From Bacteroidales bacterium (GTDB taxonomy: Bacteria; Bacteroidota; Bacteroidia; Bacteroidales; UBA932): a stretch of 56,839 bases of DNA. The notes below the pieces were generated by a model. That model did no database searches and had not been told where the DNA came from. It was given only the letters and a program-made list of their open reading frames with translations. Shown piece by piece: positions 16,679 to 24,657 of the stretch. The first letter of the stretch is position 1. Each line of letters begins with the position of its first letter. The stretch spans positions 1-56,839 of the forward strand of contig JAFUFP010000026.1 in NCBI GenBank assembly GCA_017469845.1, read 5' to 3'. The translations under genes and the position numbers were made by a program.

Positions 16679-17391
16679 TATCTATTTTGAGAAATTGCTT
16701 TTTGATATACTTCCTCAGGGTCAGTTCCTTCAAGATTGCGTTTACGGGACCATATGACTCCTTCGCGGACAAGACGGTTACCGCAGTATACACTCCCGGA
16801 TTTTTCGAGTTTCTTGGTAACGATTCCGCCCGACCCCATGACACAACCGTCAGGAATCGACGCTCCTTTCAGTATAGTATTTCTGCAACCGACCCAAACC
16901 CCATTTCCGATTCGTACTTCTTTATTGGGATTCAGGAAATTCCCTTCGCCATCAAACATCATATGGGCATCGGTATCCATGGTTACGATATCGAAAGACC
17001 ACATGTTGTCTTCTCCTATGACAATGGATTTGTTTACGAGGAAGGTATTTCCGCCATGGCATGAGAAGTTGTTTCCTATATCGAGTATCCCGGACCGATC
17101 AATCTTGATAACCGTTCCGAGCCCGAACACATGGAAGCCTTTTCCCCTGAGCACAATTTTTCCGCGGATATACAGTTGCGACTTTTGCGGGACAGAGCCA
17201 CCATATCCATGGAAGCCCACCTGCATTTTCCCGCCATCCGGTAAGGAAATGCAGCCTTTGCCACATGCTCCGATCCTGACATTCCTCGCCAAAAGTATAG
17301 GAAATCGTACAGCCTGACTAAGAGGTAAAACTTTGAAATTAATCCAAAGGGTTTTAAGTATCCCGAGATGGGTAAGTTTATAGATATCCAT
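16678..17391 (-). CDS. hexapeptide-repeat O-acyltransferase
   Basis: 237 residues forming a left-handed beta-helix: repeated hexapeptides such as IVIGEDNMWS, VRIGNGVWVGCRNTILKGASIPDGCVMGSGGIVTK (about residues 165-200). Gly-Val-Trp-Val-Gly and the following His-poor turn are typical of the CatB/WbbJ-like group found in capsule loci. No membrane segment. It probably acetylates a sugar residue of the repeat unit in the cytoplasm using acetyl-CoA. It overlaps the downstream licD gene by one base. Confidence 0.82.
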   Translation of the reverse strand: MDIYKLTHLGILKTLWINFKVLPLSQAVRFPILLARNVRIGACGKGCISLPDGGKMQVGFHGYGGSVPQKSQLYIRGKIVLRGKGFHVFGLGTVIKIDRSGILDIGNNFSCHGGNTFLVNKSIVIGEDNMWSFDIVTMDTDAHMMFDGEGNFLNPNKEVRIGNGVWVGCRNTILKGASIPDGCVMGSGGIVTKKLEKSGSVYCGNRLVREGVIWSRKRNLEGTDPEEVYQKAISQNR

Positions 17392-17434
17392 GAGTTTTGA
17401 TTATAGAAACCAGTAATGATCAAGCGGTTATGGC

Positions 17435-18079
17435 TTATCCCCTTTTTCCGGTCAAACGAAGAAACAGTTTCACCATTCCCGTGAATTCACCATCCGGACG
17501 GCGGATCAATCTTGTACGGATGGCCGAACGCAAATACAGCAGTTTGCAATACCACCCCTTGGTGTACAGACGTTGTCCGAAAGTATCGGTTTTCAACTGG
17601 CGGCGGAACACATACGAATAATAATTCGTCTGAGGGAAAGACACCATGCCTACAATCCGGAATCCGTTTTTGAAATGGTACTTCACCGAACTGTCAGCAC
17701 CGACAGCGGTGTCACTGGCCAGGTACTCCGAGCCTTTCTCCAAATTATAATCGGCTCTCGCCTTAAGCATGGCAGAAGCGATTCCCATACGTCTGGCTTC
17801 AGGATCAATGGCCAATAGTTCATTGAATCCGTACTGGTGGCCTTTCTTGTCTTTCCTGAAATGAGTGACTCCGGTTCCGAGAAGATGGCCGCTGACGGTA
17901 TCGACTGCGACGAATATCACCCCATTCCCGACTTTCTCAATGTACTCTTCCACGGAGATGTCGGCACATGAAAAGAAAAGCCCTTCGTCTTTTCTCTCCT
18001 TGAATGCCCGATGGATAAGTTCGACGACATCCGCAACCGTGAATGCGGTCTGATCCAATCTTTTGACTTCAATCGCCAT
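17435..18079 (-). CDS. GNAT-family N-acetyltransferase
   Basis: 214 residues. The acetyl-CoA binding motif A is FNELLAIDPEARRMGIASAMLKARADYN (near residues 88-115), with R-R-x-G-I-A in the phosphate-binding turn, followed by a GADSSVKYHFKNGFRIVG segment typical of GNAT motif B. The C-terminal 50 residues are basic (RSAIRTRLIRRPDG). GNATs in polysaccharide loci acetylate amino groups of sugars or substituents. Its place directly after the class V aminotransferase (26 bases) suggests it could act on the amine that enzyme makes (inference). Confidence 0.82.
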   Translation of the reverse strand: MAIEVKRLDQTAFTVADVVELIHRAFKERKDEGLFFSCADISVEEYIEKVGNGVIFVAVDTVSGHLLGTGVTHFRKDKKGHQYGFNELLAIDPEARRMGIASAMLKARADYNLEKGSEYLASDTAVGADSSVKYHFKNGFRIVGMVSFPQTNYYSYVFRRQLKTDTFGQRLYTKGWYCKLLYLRSAIRTRLIRRPDGEFTGMVKLFLRLTGKRG

Positions 18080-18104
18080 TTTCAGGGTGCGTTGAGTTTA
18101 TCAA

Positions 18105-19151
18105 CTATCTCGGTTCGAACTCGTGTATCCTTTCGGCAAGTTCCTCAAGTTCCTTGTCCGTCTGGAGACCCATATGCGACACCCTGTAGAAACCGGGCTT
18201 GCCGCCGGGCATGATATAAGTATCGTACTTGTCTATGAGCCCACGGAATATCTTCCGCTCGGCGGTGTCCTTCGTCTGGAATCCGGTAATCGCGTTGGAT
18301 TTCACCTCGGCGGGAACCTCCCATCCGTATTTTGCGCAAAGGGAGCGGAAAACTTCTGCGCTGTGCCTTATGCGGGAGATATTGGCATCCTCCCCTCCCT
18401 GCTCGCGAAGCTGACGAAGCCGTGCGTTCAGTTGGAGAAATAGGATAGTCGCCGGGCTGAACGGGGTCTGTCCCCTCTTCAGATTAGAAAGGTTGTCATC
18501 GAAGTCCCAATAATATCCCCTGTGGTTGAACTGGTATCCTTCGAGATTACGGCTGAAGAAAAGAACCGACAATCCGGGAGGAATGTTGAGTCCCTTCTGG
18601 GTGCTCGTTATGCAGATGTCGATGCCGTACTTGTCCATGTCCAAAGGGTCGGCAAGGAAAGTGCTGATCACATCAACGACAAGCGATGCTCCGACCTTCT
18701 TACAGATGGCGCTGATCTTCTCAAGATTGAAAAGAACGCCGGTCGAAGTCTCATGATGCTGACAAAGGAACACGTACGGACGTTCCCTCTCCATCACCTT
18801 CTCCAGATCCTCGTAATCTATATCCTTCGCGAAAGGAACGACGTAGTCATATACGGGCACTCCGTAATACTGGCACAACTGGAACCAGCGGTGACCGAAG
18901 GATCCCCCGTCTATGACAAGGGCCTTCTTCTTCGTCGAGACGTAATTCTCGACAACTCCGCTCATAGCTCCGGTACCTGAGCCTGTGTAAATTATGGTCC
19001 TCCCGCCTTTGCAGTGGATGAGGTCCAGAAGTATCTGTTCGGATTCCTTGTTGATTGCGGAGAACTCGTCCGTCCTCATGTAAAGGAAGGGACGGGAACC
19101 AATCTCCATTATCTTCGGGTCTATGTCACCCGGAAAAACGTATGATCGCAT
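18105..19151 (-). CDS. class V aminotransferase (alanine-glyoxylate / PhnW-like)
   Basis: 348 residues, fold type I PLP enzyme. The N-terminal region begins YVFPGDIDPKIMEIGSRPF, and YTGSGTGAMSGVVENY is the PLP phosphate-binding region. The catalytic Lys is in ITSTQKGLNIPPG (about residue 190), and VDVISTFLADPLDMD holds the PLP-binding Asp. This branch contains alanine-glyoxylate, serine-pyruvate and 2-aminoethylphosphonate aminotransferases. It lies 29 bases after an IspD-like cytidylyltransferase and between LicD genes. That arrangement recalls 2-aminoethylphosphonate loci, but PEP mutase and phosphonopyruvate decarboxylase are absent from the window, so the substrate is open. Confidence 0.85.
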   Translation of the reverse strand: MRSYVFPGDIDPKIMEIGSRPFLYMRTDEFSAINKESEQILLDLIHCKGGRTIIYTGSGTGAMSGVVENYVSTKKKALVIDGGSFGHRWFQLCQYYGVPVYDYVVPFAKDIDYEDLEKVMERERPYVFLCQHHETSTGVLFNLEKISAICKKVGASLVVDVISTFLADPLDMDKYGIDICITSTQKGLNIPPGLSVLFFSRNLEGYQFNHRGYYWDFDDNLSNLKRGQTPFSPATILFLQLNARLRQLREQGGEDANISRIRHSAEVFRSLCAKYGWEVPAEVKSNAITGFQTKDTAERKIFRGLIDKYDTYIMPGGKPGFYRVSHMGLQTDKELEELAERIHEFEPR

Positions 19152-19180
19152 ATAAAGAGTTTAATCTATCTATGAATGAA

Positions 19181-19903
19181 CTATATTTCAAGTTTACCGC
19201 CCTCGACAATACTGATGAAATGGGTCAAATCTTCCAGTGTGGTTATCTTGAAATTGAAAGGATCCCCTTCTATAAGACGGCATGACATTCCGGCATGGAA
19301 TGCAAGTTCCGTCCCGCCGTTGAAAGTGAGAAGTACTTCCCTGGGAGTATCGAGATGCGCCCGGTAATACTTACCGAACTTGAAAGCCTCAGGAGCCTGC
19401 CCCGACCAAATCTTCGTCCGGTCGACAAGAGAGTTGATGATGCTTCCGTCTTCACTGTAATAGAGAGTATTCTTGACGGGCATCACCGGAACGACACAAT
19501 CAGCGGTTTTGCATCCCTCATAACAGTCGTTGATCATTTTCTGCTTGGCCATTGGCCTTGCCGCCTCGTGTACCAGAACTATATCGTCATCTGAAAAACC
19601 GGCCTCCTTGATAACCTTCAGCGCATTGAAAACCGAGTATTGCCTGGTCTCCCCCGGCATAGCGTACAGAATCTCTTGAGTGTGCGGAATGGCGGCAATG
19701 AAAGGTTGTATGAAATCCTTCCATTCATCCGCTATCACGATAACAATGGCATCAGTATCAGGATTTTCCAGAAGAGCCTTGAGGCTATAATATATTATCG
19801 GCTTTCCTCCAACAATCGAATATTGTTTGGGTATATCCATGTTCATCCTGTTCCCGACTCCGCCGGAAAGAAGGACTGCGACATTCCTGTTCGTTTTGTC
19901 CAT
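19181..19903 (-). CDS. IspD-like CTP cytidylyltransferase
   Basis: 240 residues. The N-terminal glycine-rich motif is VAVLLSGGVGNRMNMDIPKQYSIVGGKPIIYYSLKAL (residues 8-44), with the CTP-binding loop and conserved Lys. The second region DIVLVHEAARPMAKQKMINDCY (about 100-121) holds the VHDAARP-like motif, here with Glu in place of Asp. These features place it with IspD, TarI and PntC. A housekeeping IspD is unlikely inside this locus; the LicD partners suggest activation of an alcohol or phosphonate as a CDP derivative for transfer to the polysaccharide. The VHEAARP change may be useful for assigning the subgroup. Confidence 0.85.
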   Translation of the reverse strand: MDKTNRNVAVLLSGGVGNRMNMDIPKQYSIVGGKPIIYYSLKALLENPDTDAIVIVIADEWKDFIQPFIAAIPHTQEILYAMPGETRQYSVFNALKVIKEAGFSDDDIVLVHEAARPMAKQKMINDCYEGCKTADCVVPVMPVKNTLYYSEDGSIINSLVDRTKIWSGQAPEAFKFGKYYRAHLDTPREVLLTFNGGTELAFHAGMSCRLIEGDPFNFKITTLEDLTHFISIVEGGKLEI

Positions 19904-19940
19904 TCGGTTATGTCCGATAGTTTAATTCAAGATGGTTCGG

Positions 19941-20899
19941 CTACTTGACTTCATCAATCGGAAGATGGAAATGTTTTCCCAATTCCGCATCGAATAATTC
20001 GGGGTGATATGGAGTATGGGCGCCTCCGGGATAAAGTGTCATCTCAGCCAAATACAGGCCCTCATCGGTATCGAAGAAGTCGACACGAAGGAACGGGAAT
20101 CCTTTGGAGAGCTTTACCGCAATCTCCTTCATCTCCTCAAAATGCTTGGGAGGGTCAACTTTCTCACCTTATGATTACCGTAACTGACATCCAGCCAATT
20201 CCAATCCATATCGTAGAAAGAGATGTGAGAACCATCATCCCCGAAATGATCTATGGCAGCATAAACACAATAGGGTTTTCCATCGAAACAGAAAATCTTA
20301 TAATCAAACAATTGGTTTGCGACATTGGCCTTATACTCCTCGGCGAGGACCCTGGGAGTAGTGGTATAATATGCACTGCCATATGAATTGAGGCTGGTAT
20401 AGAAAGGGTTCAGCCACAACCTGACATGATAGCATACATCCTTGAAATCGACTTCGGATTTTTTATGCACTATATACACACCGATACCGCTGTGGTTGAT
20501 GCTTGATTTGAGGCAGAATTCCTCGGGAAGAGAATCCCAATCCTTCTTGAAGTCCTTTAATGTCGACCATGTCTTTATAAGGGGGATTGTATGTCCAGGG
20601 CCCAACTTTTCCTCGATATATGACTTGAAATTGATCTTGTCGACGATTCTGTCAAGATGTCCGTCACCTTTGAAATTTCTCTTGTACCAGATCAGTTTCT
20701 CGGTAAAAAGGACCGGGTGATTGTAATCGAACGTATGACCTATTCCCTCCTCATATTCCTTCATATCTGAAGCGATGAGCCGTTCTTCGGGCCAATCACA
20801 CTTAGGAATCATCTTTTTGCCGTTCTTGACTTTCACCAGGAAATCAAGCAGTCCAGGGAAATTCCTGGAGAACCAATAATTGAACTTGTTTTCTTTCAT
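19941..20899 (-). pseudogene. TupA-like ATP-grasp protein, split by a frameshift
   Basis: Residues from the ATG at 20899 to about 20172 match the TupA-like ATP-grasp family common in capsule loci (FNYWFSRNFPGLLDFLVKVKNGK start, LTEKLIWYKRNF, FCLKSSINHSGIGVYIVHK, VLAEEYKANVANQLFDYKIFCFDGKPY). In the printed frame the protein ends at 20129 with a meaningless tail. In the next frame, from about 20168 onward, the expected continuation reads EKVDPPKHFEEMKEIAVKLS, then GFPFLRVDFFDTDEGLYLAE, then the C terminus at 19941. A one-base change near 20161-20172 (AAGGTGAGAAAG on the minus strand) would restore about 315 residues. Upstream it nearly abuts licD. It may be a sequencing error, a fixed mutation or a switchable site. 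Confidence 0.85.
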
Positions 20900-20919
20900 A
20901 TAAAAAGCATTTCTTATTA

Positions 20920-21687
20920 TCAAACACCCATATGTATCGGAACCCTGTCGTTCTTTTCAGGCGGAGTCATATAATTGTCTCCATAAGCCGTCCTCAGATA
21001 TCCGTCAAAATTGTTCATCACCGAGGCCACGGTATCTTCGAAGGGATGCTCGGAGAATCCGGAAAGGATATCTCCCGGATAACGCTTGCTTATCCCCTTG
21101 AACTGGTCTATCCACATTCCCATTTCCGGGGCGGGATTATTCTTTCCCCACTGCGCCACCTCATGATACCACCTCATCTTCAATTTCTTGCTGAAGGGTC
21201 TACCGAGAATCCATGTGACAACGGATGCGGCCTTCATAACAACGCCTCCTTTGTCCATGGAGGGTGTATCTTTTATCATACCCTGCAAGAGAAGAACCGT
21301 AAACAGTTTCATCCTTTCTTTGAAGCGATTGGCGGGAACCACATCCAGGATGAACACATCCAACGTCGGGAGTGCATCTCCCCTATAAACCGCATCAGAA
21401 AGGCGGACTCTATCAAGCCAATTACCTGTTTCATAGGCATTGACAAACACCATTTTCCCGCCAGGAGTGAAGGATTCCTTCAGTTTGTAGTAATTCGGAC
21501 GATCCATTATTATGTCCAAATCATCATCCCAGGGGATGAACCCCCCGTGCCGTACAGCTCCCAATAAAGAGCCGCTGCACAAACTGTATTCTATCCCATA
21601 TTCCTTACAATGGGAATGAAATGCCTTGAGCAGGACAAGAAGATCCTGCTGCATTTCGAGTGTTCCGTATCTGTTTTCGTTATCCAT
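20920..21687 (-). CDS. LicD-family phosphotransferase
   Basis: 255 residues. LicD core: YGIEYSLCSGSLLGAVRHGGFIPWDDDLDIIMDRPNYYKL (about residues 25-65), with the SLLGAVRH and WDDDLDI motifs. It differs clearly from the LicD at 15.7-16.7 kb, so the two probably act on different acceptors or use different donors. The C-terminal part (KGISKRYPGDILSGFSEHPFEDTVASVM) contains the region that usually carries the substrate-specific residues. The gene starts 28 bases after the propeller lipoprotein and ends within 25 bases of the ATP-grasp gene. Confidence 0.9.
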   Translation of the reverse strand: MDNENRYGTLEMQQDLLVLLKAFHSHCKEYGIEYSLCSGSLLGAVRHGGFIPWDDDLDIIMDRPNYYKLKESFTPGGKMVFVNAYETGNWLDRVRLSDAVYRGDALPTLDVFILDVVPANRFKERMKLFTVLLLQGMIKDTPSMDKGGVVMKAASVVTWILGRPFSKKLKMRWYHEVAQWGKNNPAPEMGMWIDQFKGISKRYPGDILSGFSEHPFEDTVASVMNNFDGYLRTAYGDNYMTPPEKNDRVPIHMGV

Positions 21688-21715
21688 GGATCGTCGTATC
21701 CGGAGAATGCCCGGA

Positions 21716-22627
21716 TCAGTTCTTGAGTTTGAGAAGATAGTACCCCCTTCCTCCGGTCACGGTCACCATGATGTGACCATCGACCAAGTCACAATCCTCC
21801 GGTTCTTCCGAAATGGCGTTATTGAGGTTATAGCTGTACACTTTCTCGTGAGTGAAAATATTGTACACGTCAAGATGCCTGTCTGAAGTGGTGGAGCCGA
21901 AAACGAAAAACAGATTTCCTTTGTAGACCTTTCCACCTTGAGCCAGGCTGTCATAATAGTAATAATCGTTGTTGTGCCAGAAATCCAGGATGTCATCTTT
22001 TGTTATGGTGGCGTTGCCGGAAGTGGGGTCAGGTCTTCTGACTCTGGCGAATACTAGAGAGTCCCCGTGCTTGTCGATCCCGAATAAATACATGTATCCG
22101 TCATCGCCGCAGAGCATGTTCACCCTTTTCGTTTTCTTAAGATAATCTATTTCGTCCAGAGTGATCGTCTGGACAAGTGTGGAGGATGTCTCGGTTATTT
22201 TTTCCACAAAACATCTTCCTCCCATTCCGGAGATATAGACATATTTCTCCCCGTTGCTCTCAATATGGAACTGCGCTGAATTCGCATGGTTGTTATCCGA
22301 ATATGACCCCAATTCAAAAGTTCCCAATGGCTTGGGATTGTCAATGTCCGAGATATCATAAGTCTTGCACATTCCTGTCGTGAACAAGCAATACAACACT
22401 CCATCAGAAATCGCCATGCCCTGGGAACGGCGGAATATACCCTCATGCATGAATCCGTTCAGCACAGCCGTTCCGGTCTTGCGTACCCCCTCTATGGAAA
22501 TGATAGGCGGATCGGAATGCGGGCCGTACGGGACTGGCTCAAAGTTGAAAATCGTATCCTTCTCACAACCGATGGCGAAGAAAGAGGCCAACGAAAGAAG
22601 AAACACGAAAAAGAGGTCCTTTTTCAT
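21716..22627 (-). CDS. exported lipoprotein, predicted beta-propeller
   Basis: 303 residues with a lipoprotein signal peptide: KKDLFFVFLLSLASFFAIGCEK, with lipobox AIGC and Cys21. The mature part has repeated strands of propeller type, for example VLYCLFTTGMCKTYDISDIDNPKPLGTFEL and KVYKGNLFFVFGSTTSDRHLDVYNIFT, and no catalytic motif I recognise. It resembles Bacteroidales lipoproteins with TolB-like propellers. It sits inside the polysaccharide operon between WbuC and LicD, which is odd for a surface protein and may mean it binds the polysaccharide or has been inserted. Function unknown. Confidence 0.7.
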   Translation of the reverse strand: MKKDLFFVFLLSLASFFAIGCEKDTIFNFEPVPYGPHSDPPIISIEGVRKTGTAVLNGFMHEGIFRRSQGMAISDGVLYCLFTTGMCKTYDISDIDNPKPLGTFELGSYSDNNHANSAQFHIESNGEKYVYISGMGGRCFVEKITETSSTLVQTITLDEIDYLKKTKRVNMLCGDDGYMYLFGIDKHGDSLVFARVRRPDPTSGNATITKDDILDFWHNNDYYYYDSLAQGGKVYKGNLFFVFGSTTSDRHLDVYNIFTHEKVYSYNLNNAISEEPEDCDLVDGHIMVTVTGGRGYYLLKLKN

Positions 22628-22669
22628 AATATGGAGGGCTTATGGGAGGGTTTATCGGTAGGGAGTTCC

Positions 22670-23065
22670 TCAAAGTTCCATTATATCTTCCGAAGACAAG
22701 GGTTCATAGGGTCCGTCCTTTGTCTCCAGAATAACCGAGCCGGACTCCAATGAGGTAATGGTATGCCACTCTCCGGCGGGAATGTTTATCGCCATACACT
22801 CTCCTCCCGGAATGAGATCGACAGATTCTGTGAGCACACCTTCTTCAGAATAGAAATCTTCACGAAAGTGACCCCGCAAAACGACGACAGTCTCCGAAGA
22901 ATTCCTGTGACGATGAATCGGCATCGGGGAACCCGGTTCAATGGCATTGAGCATTCTCTGGGACTTGTCCGAAAGAGAATTTCTCAAATCCAGGTTCATC
23001 CGAAGACGGGGAGATTCCTTGGCCATAATAGTCAAAGAATCAAGCAAAGCGGAGTTTATGACCAC
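22670..23065 (-). CDS. wbuC: WbuC-family cupin metalloprotein
   Basis: 131 residues, a single small cupin. The metal-binding His cluster is PMPIHRHRNSSETVVVLRGHFREDFY (about residues 48-73) and the second His is in PAGEWHTITSLE. WbuC accompanies the FnlA/FnlB/FnlC L-FucNAc genes in O-antigen clusters of Gram-negative bacteria; its chemistry is not established. Its presence supports the reading of the fnl genes. It begins 2 bases after the stop of the PglE-like aminotransferase, so the two are probably coupled. Confidence 0.85.
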   Translation of the reverse strand: MVINSALLDSLTIMAKESPRLRMNLDLRNSLSDKSQRMLNAIEPGSPMPIHRHRNSSETVVVLRGHFREDFYSEEGVLTESVDLIPGGECMAINIPAGEWHTITSLESGSVILETKDGPYEPLSSEDIMEL

Positions 23066-23067
23066 TT

Positions 23068-24312
23068 CTACCTTATTATGGAGTCTTTTATGGTCTCGAC
23101 GATGTACTTCACGTCATCATCGCTGACATACGGTCCGGAAGGAAGACACATTCCTACCTTGAAAAGAGACTCGGACACACCGTTGACATAAGCCGCGGCA
23201 TCTTTGTAAACAGGCTGCTTGTGCATTGGTTTCCAAAGTGGACGTGCTTCGATTCCTGCGGCGTCAAGAATAACACGGAGAGCTTCCACATTGTTGTTGG
23301 GTTCACAATCGGTATGTGGAGTCGAAGAGGCGTGGACAACACCGGCAGCTCCTCCAACTGCTCCTTTCACCGTATCATGATAGGCATTTTCCTCGCCCTT
23401 GATATGGAGAGAAGGATCGATCGTAATGGTATTGAGCCAGAAATTACTGTCAGATTCCGGAGTGGGATTTCCATGGACTTCTATTCCGTCCACATCCTTG
23501 AACAATTGGCAGTAGAGTTTGTAGACATGTTTATGGTGAGCGATATGATCGTCAACAACGGTCATTTGACCGCGTCCGATACCTGCACAGATGTTGGAAA
23601 GACGATAATTGTAACCGATGGCCTCGTGCTGATAGTATGGGTAAGCCTCGCGAGCCTGGGTAGCGTACCACATGATGGTCTGCTTCATTTCGGGTTCCTT
23701 GCAAAGAAGCGCTCCACCACCGGAAGTCGTGATCATCTTGTTACCGTTGAAAGAAAGCACACCGAACTTGCCGAATGTTCCGAGAACCTTGCCGCAATAT
23801 CGGCTTCCGAACCCTTCCGCCGCATCTTCGACAACAGGAATACCGTAACGGTCCGCTATCTCCATAATGCGGTCAATCTTGTAAGGCATCCCGTACAAAG
23901 CCACAGGGACGATGGCCTTGGGTTTCTTTCCTGTTTTGGTGATTCTGTCCTTTATGGCTTCTTCCATCAGGTCGGGATCTATATTCCATGAATCCTTTTC
24001 GCTGTCCACGAAGACAGGTTTGGCTCCCAAATAGGTGATGGGGTGTGAGGAAGCGCAGAAAGTGAAAGTCTGTACGATGACTTCATCACCGGGGCCGACA
24101 CCGCAAGCGAGAAGGCCAAGATGTACGGCCGCCGTTCCGGAGCAGAGCGCGACTACTTCATTCTCTCCTCCGCAGAAAGTCTTGAGGTCCTCTTCGAAAC
24201 CGTTGACATTTGGACCAAGAGGAACTACCCAATTGGTATCGAAAGCTTCCTGAATATACTGCTGCTCCTTACCCGACATATGGGCAAGGCATAGATAAAT
24301 GCGTTTTGTCAT
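23068..24312 (-). CDS. DegT/DnrJ/EryC1 aminotransferase (PglE-like)
   Basis: 414 residues, PLP-dependent sugar aminotransferase. Visible features: LCSGTAAVHLGLLACGVGPGDEVIVQTFTF (PLP-binding Gly/Thr), VVEDAAEGFGSRY (Asp of the PLP pyridine pocket) and the catalytic Lys in SFNGNKMITTSGGGALL. The family aminates 4-keto (or 3-keto) nucleotide sugars; the best match by eye is the PglE/LegC type, which acts on UDP-4-keto-6-deoxy-GlcNAc. No PglF-type 4,6-dehydratase is seen here. The keto-sugar could come from FnlA, Gmd or a gene outside the window. It belongs with the ACP, FkbH, PglD-like and PglC-like genes just upstream. Confidence 0.88.
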   Translation of the reverse strand: MTKRIYLCLAHMSGKEQQYIQEAFDTNWVVPLGPNVNGFEEDLKTFCGGENEVVALCSGTAAVHLGLLACGVGPGDEVIVQTFTFCASSHPITYLGAKPVFVDSEKDSWNIDPDLMEEAIKDRITKTGKKPKAIVPVALYGMPYKIDRIMEIADRYGIPVVEDAAEGFGSRYCGKVLGTFGKFGVLSFNGNKMITTSGGGALLCKEPEMKQTIMWYATQAREAYPYYQHEAIGYNYRLSNICAGIGRGQMTVVDDHIAHHKHVYKLYCQLFKDVDGIEVHGNPTPESDSNFWLNTITIDPSLHIKGEENAYHDTVKGAVGGAAGVVHASSTPHTDCEPNNNVEALRVILDAAGIEARPLWKPMHKQPVYKDAAAYVNGVSESLFKVGMCLPSGPYVSDDDVKYIVETIKDSIIR

Positions 24313-24405
24313 ATCAGAAAATTATAACCTGTTAATGCCGCAAAAAATGAACCAAAATGAACCAACCAAGACTCTCCGGCGTGGTCACTTTTGATCCACA
24401 GCTCA

Positions 24406-24657
24406 TTATTGAGCCTTTTTTGCCTTCACTACCCTCACGACATCGGAGAAAGTACGCATTTCACTGATCTCCTCCGGTTCAAGAGTGATATCGAATTCCA
24501 TCTCGAGTTCGACCACGAGATTGAGCTGCGCCATGGAATCCCACTGTTCACAATTGTCCTGTGACACGCTGCTGTCGATATCGTCGACTCCGATAACGGA
24601 TTTAAGAATCTGAAGAATTTGATCTTCCATAGATGTATACAATTGATTTGATTTCAT
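24406..24657 (-). CDS. acyl carrier protein
   Basis: 83 residues; an internal Met10 (MEDQILQIL) is an alternative start. The phosphopantetheine attachment motif is EQWDSMAQLNLVVELE, with Ser41 in D-S-M. The sequence is acidic and helical throughout. The ATG overlaps the stop of the FkbH-like gene by one base (TAATG), so the two proteins should be made together. In glyceryl-ACP pathways FkbH charges a dedicated ACP with a glyceryl group from 1,3-bisphosphoglycerate. This ACP is thus probably a carrier for a small acyl group used in the polysaccharide and not a fatty-acid synthesis ACP (inference from the pairing). Confidence 0.85.
   Translation of the reverse strand: MKSNQLYTSMEDQILQILKSVIGVDDIDSSVSQDNCEQWDSMAQLNLVVELEMEFDITLEPEEISEMRTFSDVVRVVKAKKAQ

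Noticed and set aside
20129..20132. ATGA overlap as evidence that the ATP-grasp protein is two natural genes
   Set aside because: Family-like sequence extends upstream of that ATG in the second frame, so the overlap is a by-product of the frameshift.
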